This document shows positions 60,258-64,000 of a stretch of DNA of 64,000 nucleotides, one piece after another. The DNA comes from Symbiodinium natans (Eukaryota; Sar; Dinophyceae; Suessiales; Symbiodiniaceae). The stretch covers positions 880,918 through 944,917 of the forward strand of contig CAJNDS010002635.1 of the NCBI GenBank assembly GCA_905221605.1, written 5' to 3'. The notes below the pieces were generated by a model. It searched no databases. It was given only the letters and a program-made list of their open reading frames with translations, and was not told the origin of the DNA. The position numbers and the translations under genes are program-made. Position 1 is the stretch's first letter. Every line of letters starts with the position of its first letter.

Positions 60258-60368
60258 GAACTGGGCCCAAGAGTAACCTAGGACCAAAAAAGGGTGCCCT
60301 TTCTCAAGGGGATAAGAAGGGATCCTAAACCCTAAAAAAAGGGGAATAAGGGCCCCCGCCGGGTCCTA
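60258..60368. mobile_element. MITE family G copy
   Basis: ACCTAGGACCAAAAAAGGGTGCCC...CCTAAACCCTAAAAAAAGGGG...GGGTCCTAGG. The element itself contains CCTAAACCCTAAA. Confidence 0.7.
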
Positions 60369-60534
60369 GGGAATGTTCTTGTGTTTAGGGTTTATACAGG
60401 GTTTAGAGTTTCGTGTATATGGGCTTGTCTTGGCTTTTTGTTGTCCTGCCCGATCGCACGGTGGAGAGCCACGTTCTCCTTCGAAAAACGGCTGTTCCCC
60501 AAACCCTAAACCCGAAACCCTAAACCCTAAACTT

Positions 60535-60722
60535 GGGATGTTCCCCCTTATACAAACAGTCCTTAACAGGGATTCTAGTACCCCCTGTTATACTCCCTAT
60601 TACCCAAAGGCTCCAATGTAGTTCCTTTTTGGGTTAGTTGTAGGGGATTCTAGTATACTACCCCAAAAAGGTACTACATAGGAGCCTTTGGGTAAGGACT
60701 GTTCGTATACGGGGAACATCCG
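60535..60722. mobile_element. MITE family B copy interrupted by family D
   Basis: Left GGGATGTTCCCCCTTATAC, right GGACTGTTCGTATACGGGG then AACATCC, with a family D element at 60603-60692 inside. Confidence 0.82.
60603..60692. mobile_element. Complete MITE family D copy, 90 bp, TSD TA
   Basis: TIRs CCCAAAGGCTCC / GGAGCCTTTGGG. Flanks are TA at 60601-60602 and 60693-60694. Excision restores CCCTATTAAGGACTG, which is exactly the sequence in the uninterrupted family B copy at 36094. Confidence 0.88.
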
Positions 60723-60817
60723 AAACCCGAAAACTCTCTGAACCTTCAACCCTAAACCTTTGAGCTTTCAACCCCCTAAACTCTATAAACTCCTTGAACC
60801 CTCAGCCCAAAACTTTA

Positions 60818-60926
60818 CTACTAATTGCTCAAGAACACCGAAAAAACAACAAAAACACTTCCATAATAAGGTGAATGTAGGGACAATTATTCCTTATTCT
60901 TTTGGGGTTCTTAAGCAAACAGTAGT
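60818..60926. mobile_element. MITE family F copy
   Basis: Inverted ends CTACTAATTGCTCAAGAACACC and GGGGTTCTTAAGCAAACAGTAG. Confidence 0.78.
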
Positions 60927-61016
60927 TTAAGGCCCAAATCCCGAAACCTAACCCGCACGGTGCGGGCTTGTTAACAAGTGTTTAGGGTTTGGTGTTCGTC
61001 AGGGTTCTAGGGCTTG

Positions 61017-61050
61017 TAAGGACTGTTAGTATAAAGGGGGAACATCCCAA
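61017..61050. mobile_element. MITE family B right arm only
   Basis: GGACTGTTAGTATAAAGGGGG then AACATCCCAAG, without a left arm nearby. Confidence 0.6.
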
Positions 61051-61204
61051 GCCCAGCGAATTAAACCCCTGCAACGCTGCAACACTGCAACAGAACCCGA
61101 CTCAACCCTGACACCCCCAAAAATATGAAACCCAACACCCCTACACCCCAACGCCCAAGAATCCCACAACCCAACACCCCTAAACACTAAACCCTAAACC
61201 CTCA

Positions 61205-61282
61205 ACCCCAAGTGCTTAAAGGGGTTTATCAGGGAACCTAAACCCCTAAAAAGGGAATAAGGGGACTACTGGGCATCCTAGT
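61205..61282. mobile_element. MITE family G fragment
   Basis: TTAAAGGGGTTTATCAGGGAACCTAAACCCC...GGGAATAAGGGG, the right half of the family. Confidence 0.55.
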
Positions 61283-61284
61283 CA

Positions 61285-61345
61285 TTAAACCCTAAACCCT
61301 AAACCCTAAACCCTAAACCCTAAACCCTAAACCCTAAACCCTAAG
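61285..61345. repeat. CCCTAAA array, about 8 units
   Basis: Perfect heptamers following the family G fragment. Confidence 0.95.
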
Positions 61346-61390
61346 TCTCCTCAAAGCTCAGCGCAGGCTGCACTTCGATGATGCTGGGCC
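61343..61390 (-). CDS. Possible terminal exon (PSIIEVQPALSFEET)
   Basis: Minus strand: acceptor CTCCACAG, then GPSIIEVQPALSFEET and a TAG that overlaps the start of the TTTAGGG array. The other two frames close quickly. No family recognised. Confidence 0.4.
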
Positions 61391-61533
61391 CTGTGGAGGT
61401 TTGTGGGTATTAAGGGGGGTTTAGGGTTTAGGGGTTGGGGCTTAGGGTTTAGGGTTTAGGGTTTAGGGGTTTAGGGTTTAGAGTTTGGGGTTTAGGGTTT
61501 AGGGTAGGCGAAGGAGGGAGCCCGAAGAATTAC

Positions 61534-61602
61534 GAACATCTTTCTTTGTAATCAAGAGGGCGTCTTCTCCTGGATCCTTGAGTTCCAGCCGGTAGACTCC
61601 AG
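61534..61602 (-). CDS. Unassigned exon (GVYRLELKDPGEDALLITKK)
   Basis: Minus strand after CCCTAAAG reads GVYRLELKDPGEDALLITKK then DV and donor GTAATT. Strong protein-like sequence with a beta-strand pattern. Its acceptor AG is made by a variant telomere-like unit (CCCTAAAG). Confidence 0.5.
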
Positions 61603-62045
61603 CTTTAGGGTTCAGGGTTTGGAGGTTTAGGGTTCAGGGTTCAGGGTTTAGGGTTTAGGGTTTAGGGGGGTTCTCCACACCCAGCCCGTCACCCATCATC
61701 GTTTGGAATGGCGTTCGATAGCATTCCTCTTCCATCGATCGACACGAACTGATCAGTTCTCTAACTTATGGTCCCTTGCAGGGTACCCCAAATTACTAGG
61801 GGCCGCCTGAAAATCGTAATTACCCCCCCCCCCCCCCAAAGGGACCCTAATTTAGAGAACTGACCAACTTGCTAGCGCTAGCCGGCGCAGCCACCATTAC
61901 AATCAGGTTTAGGGTTTCGGGTTTAGGGTTTGGGGTTGGACACTTTATGAGGGGGCAAGTCTTTCTTGGACCCACCTTGTGGTAACGCAAAAAAGACCTG
62001 GCAGCCCTCACTGCAACAGGTCAAGCCCGAAGGTACCAATCCCAC

Positions 62046-62150
62046 ATTGGGATTGTCCCCCTCATACTAACAGTCCTTAATAGGGATTCTACTAGGGGGT
62101 ACTATACACCCTATTCAGGACTGTTAGCATAAGGGCGAACATCCCAAACC
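62046..62150. mobile_element. Complete MITE family B copy
   Basis: Left TTGGGATTGTCCCCCTCATAC, right GGACTGTTAGCATAAGGGCG then AACATCCCAA. Confidence 0.83.
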
Positions 62151-62214
62151 CCCCCCCCCCCAGCTAGACTCTCCAAATCCGAAAGCCCCGCCCCAACCCC
62201 TGAACAAACACAAA

Positions 62215-62540
62215 ACCCCAACAGCCCAACCACCACCTGGGACTTCAGGAACCCAACATTTGGATCATGCACCCGGTGCTACATCCCTATCAAGGTCTAC
62301 GGAACCACCAACCCTTGAAGGCTCATTTAGTATCCCAAGAAGACCCGAAACCCTGAACCCTCCACCAAACCGGCGCCTGCAGGGGATGACTGGTTTTGGG
62401 CTACCGCATAAGCCGCCTCCGGGAGGTTTCAGGTTTGTGGCTGAAGGGGGGGTTGAGGGTTTGAGGGGATTCGCGGTTGAGGATCCCCGAACCCACAAGC
62501 GAGTCCTAAAAGCAAACCTCCAGAGTAAACCTTTTGGTTT
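62215..62540. other. Unique stretch, open on both strands, unassigned
   Basis: A 96-codon plus frame (62260-62550) and a 77-codon minus frame (62265-62498) overlap. Part of each is read from degenerate CCCTAAA/TTTAGGG sequence. Neither shows a domain. Confidence 0.3.
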
Positions 62541-62662
62541 AGGAGTTTAGGGTTTAGAGCTTAGGGATAAGTTAGGGGCGTGTTTAGGGCTAAAGCGAAC
62601 CCCACAAGGTTTGAACATAGACTAAGGATGTTTAGGGTTTAGGGCCGGTATTTTGCCTTTAA

Positions 62663-62772
62663 AGCTACTCTTTGCTTAAGAACCCCAAAAGAATAAATAA
62701 ATAACAATCCCTAGATTACCCTCAATAAGAAAGCGCATTTTCTGGTTTTTGGGGGGTTCTTAAGCAATTAGG
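62663..62772. mobile_element. MITE family F copy
   Basis: CTTTGCTTAAGAACCCCAAAA on the left mirrors GGGGGGTTCTTAAGCAATTAG on the right. Confidence 0.78.
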
Positions 62773-62826
62773 TTAGGGTTTAGGATTTCGGGTTTAGGGT
62801 TTAGGGTTTACGGCCTGGGCGTTTAC

Positions 62827-62900
62827 CTTAAAGGGCATGGGGAAAATGATGTTCCAACTTTCTGGCTTCTGCTGCTAGGCCGAGGGCCCTTGCAACAGTT
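62827..62900 (-). CDS. Possible exon (VARALGLAAEARKLEHHFPH)
   Basis: Minus strand reads TVARALGLAAEARKLEHHFP then HAL and a stop two bases before a GTAAAC donor-like site. Helical composition. Either a terminal exon or a frame read past its donor. Confidence 0.35.
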
Positions 62901-63004
62901 CTTGGGTTGAGGAGTTAGGGTTCGAGGTTTAGAGTTTAGGGTTTAGAGTTTCGGGTTGAAGGCTTAGAAAGATTTCGGGTTTAGGAGTAAAGGTTTAGGG
63001 GTAG

Positions 63005-63147
63005 GGGTTTAGGATTTAAGGCTTTGTAAGGATTTGGGGTCCAGGGTTTTCTTCCTGAGGTTCTACATCCACCCGGCCCCCCAAAACCCACTTGCTTGCA
63101 GGCACGAAAAGCCCCTTGCAAGATTGGTATTTCGGAAGCACGTCCCC
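63005..63147 (-). CDS. Possible unassigned exon
   Basis: Minus strand is open as DVLPKYQSCKGLFVPASKWV, LGGRVDVEPQEENPGPQILT, KP, stop. The latter part overlaps degenerate repeat. No family recognised. Confidence 0.3.
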
Positions 63148-63529
63148 TAAACCCCTAAACCCCTAAACCCCAAACCCTATAAGCCCTAAACCCTATACCT
63201 TACATGAAAGCCTGATCCCCAAACTCCGAGGCCCCAGAGCCCTCAAATGCCCAGACCTCTGGTTGAGGTTTGAGGGTTTGGGGTTTGGGGTTTAGGGTTT
63301 AGGGTTTAGGGTCATCAAAATGCTGGGAATTACAATTACAAATATGCGAGTATAATGGGGTCACGGCGACCCCAACCAAAAAAAAACGAAACCTAAACCT
63401 CCAAACCTCCAAACCCTGAAATACTAGAAGTCTAAACCTCAACTCAAACCCGAAACTTCAACTCCAAAAATCGCAAAACCCTAAAACCCTAAACCCTAAA
63501 CCCTGAACCCCCAAACCTGAACCTCAAAC

Positions 63530-63590
63530 GACTGCCTCCAGGTCCTCAGAGGAGCGGCACAGCGTGTGAGGCAGCCCAAAGGCTGCACAC
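63530..63590 (-). CDS. Unassigned 61-bp exon with good boundaries
   Basis: Minus strand: acceptor CTAAG, one base, then 20 codons CAAFGLPHTLCRSSEDLEAV, then donor GTTTGAGG. Other frames close within it. No family recognised. CCCTAAA on the left, TTTGGGG/TTTAGGG on the right. Confidence 0.48.
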
Positions 63591-63816
63591 CTTAGAAAGC
63601 CATCCGACTCAAAAACTAGAGTTTGGGGTTTAGGGCTTGGTTTTAGGGTGTTGGGGTTTTGGGTTTAGGGCTTGGCATACATGGGTTTGTGGGGTTTCGG
63701 GATTTGGGGTTCTGCAGTGAAATGCAAGAACTGCTTCAACCAAAAGCGACTCCTCAGACCCTGAGAGTGGTTGCAGAGCCCTAACAAGACTGGAGTCCGT
63801 AAAGCCCCATGTACCT

Positions 63817-63893
63817 TTATTAATACAATGATTAGTATTACTACGTTTATTGCTATTATTGCTATTATTACTATTATTACTATTAATATAGAC
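63817..63893. repeat. ATT microsatellite
   Basis: Imperfect ATT/GCT-ATT repeat of about 75 bp. Confidence 0.9.
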
Positions 63894-64000
63894 CCAAGAG
63901 TAAGCTAGGAGTAAAGAGGGTGCCTTTTTTAGCTTGAAGGGCCTTATAAGGGAACCTAAACCCTAAAAGAAATGGGAATAAGGGCCTACTCTGGGTCCTA
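63885..64000. mobile_element. MITE family G copy running to the window end
   Basis: GACCCAAGAGTAAGCTAGGAG...GGGAACCTAAACCCTAAAAG...CTACTCTGGGTCCTA: inverted ends and the internal CCTAAACCCTAAA of the family. Confidence 0.75.

Overview
The window looks like nuclear DNA of a dinoflagellate, most likely Suessiales/Symbiodiniaceae-like. This is inferred from four things: (i) heptamer TTTAGGG/CCCTAAA arrays scattered through all 64 kb; (ii) short exon-like islands encoding the divergent RCC1-like repeat (VVTWG...YGGDSS...VQQIQAT..AFAAI..DGS) that I recall as very abundant in Symbiodinium-type proteomes; (iii) two ubiquitin-like plus 22-residue FNIP/leucine-rich-type repeat genes; (iv) a dense load of short palindromic MITE-like elements. 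No bacterial operon, plasmid, virus or CRISPR array is visible. No species call is possible without a database search.

Layout. 0-3 kb: telomere-like arrays with RCC1-like exon islands. 3.1-4.6 kb: two minisatellite fields. 4.8-5.4 kb: a field of self-complementary GGCCATTGGCAAAAAAG units. 5.4-29.5 kb: alternating TTTAGGG and CCCTAAA arrays separated by roughly 60-110 bp islands. Many islands translate on the minus strand into single RCC1-like repeat pieces, and a ubiquitin-like piece lies at 29.4 kb, so a Ubl + RCC1-like gene read from about 29.5 kb leftward off the window is the simplest model. 30-40 kb: more exon islands (J-domain half, Ubl-like piece, a membrane-anchor C-terminus) and MITEs. 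40.7-42.7 kb: intact two-exon gene, Ubl + 22 FNIP/LRR-like repeats, minus strand. 43-53 kb: exon islands (J-domain first helices, ankyrin, signal peptide, alpha/beta-hydrolase and several unassigned). 54.6-56.8 kb: paralogue of the Ubl-LRR gene, again with 22 repeats. 57-64 kb: exon islands and many MITEs, some nested.

Every exon I support well is on the minus strand, which fits unidirectional dinoflagellate gene arrays. The most striking pattern is how the telomere-like arrays sit relative to exons. In the usual case, reading the minus strand, an exon is followed by a donor (GTAAGG, GTAAGT or GTTTAGGG) that runs into (TTTAGGG)n, and the next exon is preceded by (CCCTAAA)n and an AG. Introns would therefore begin and end with complementary telomere-like repeats able to fold the intron into a hairpin. 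Several MITE families carry a TTTAGGG or CCCTAAA heptamer in their loop, and in some copies that loop is expanded into an array, which suggests a source for the arrays.

Limits: exon edges are by eye, gene linkage between islands is inference, repeat coordinates are approximate to a few bases, and most long open frames in the window are read-throughs of tandem repeats rather than genes.
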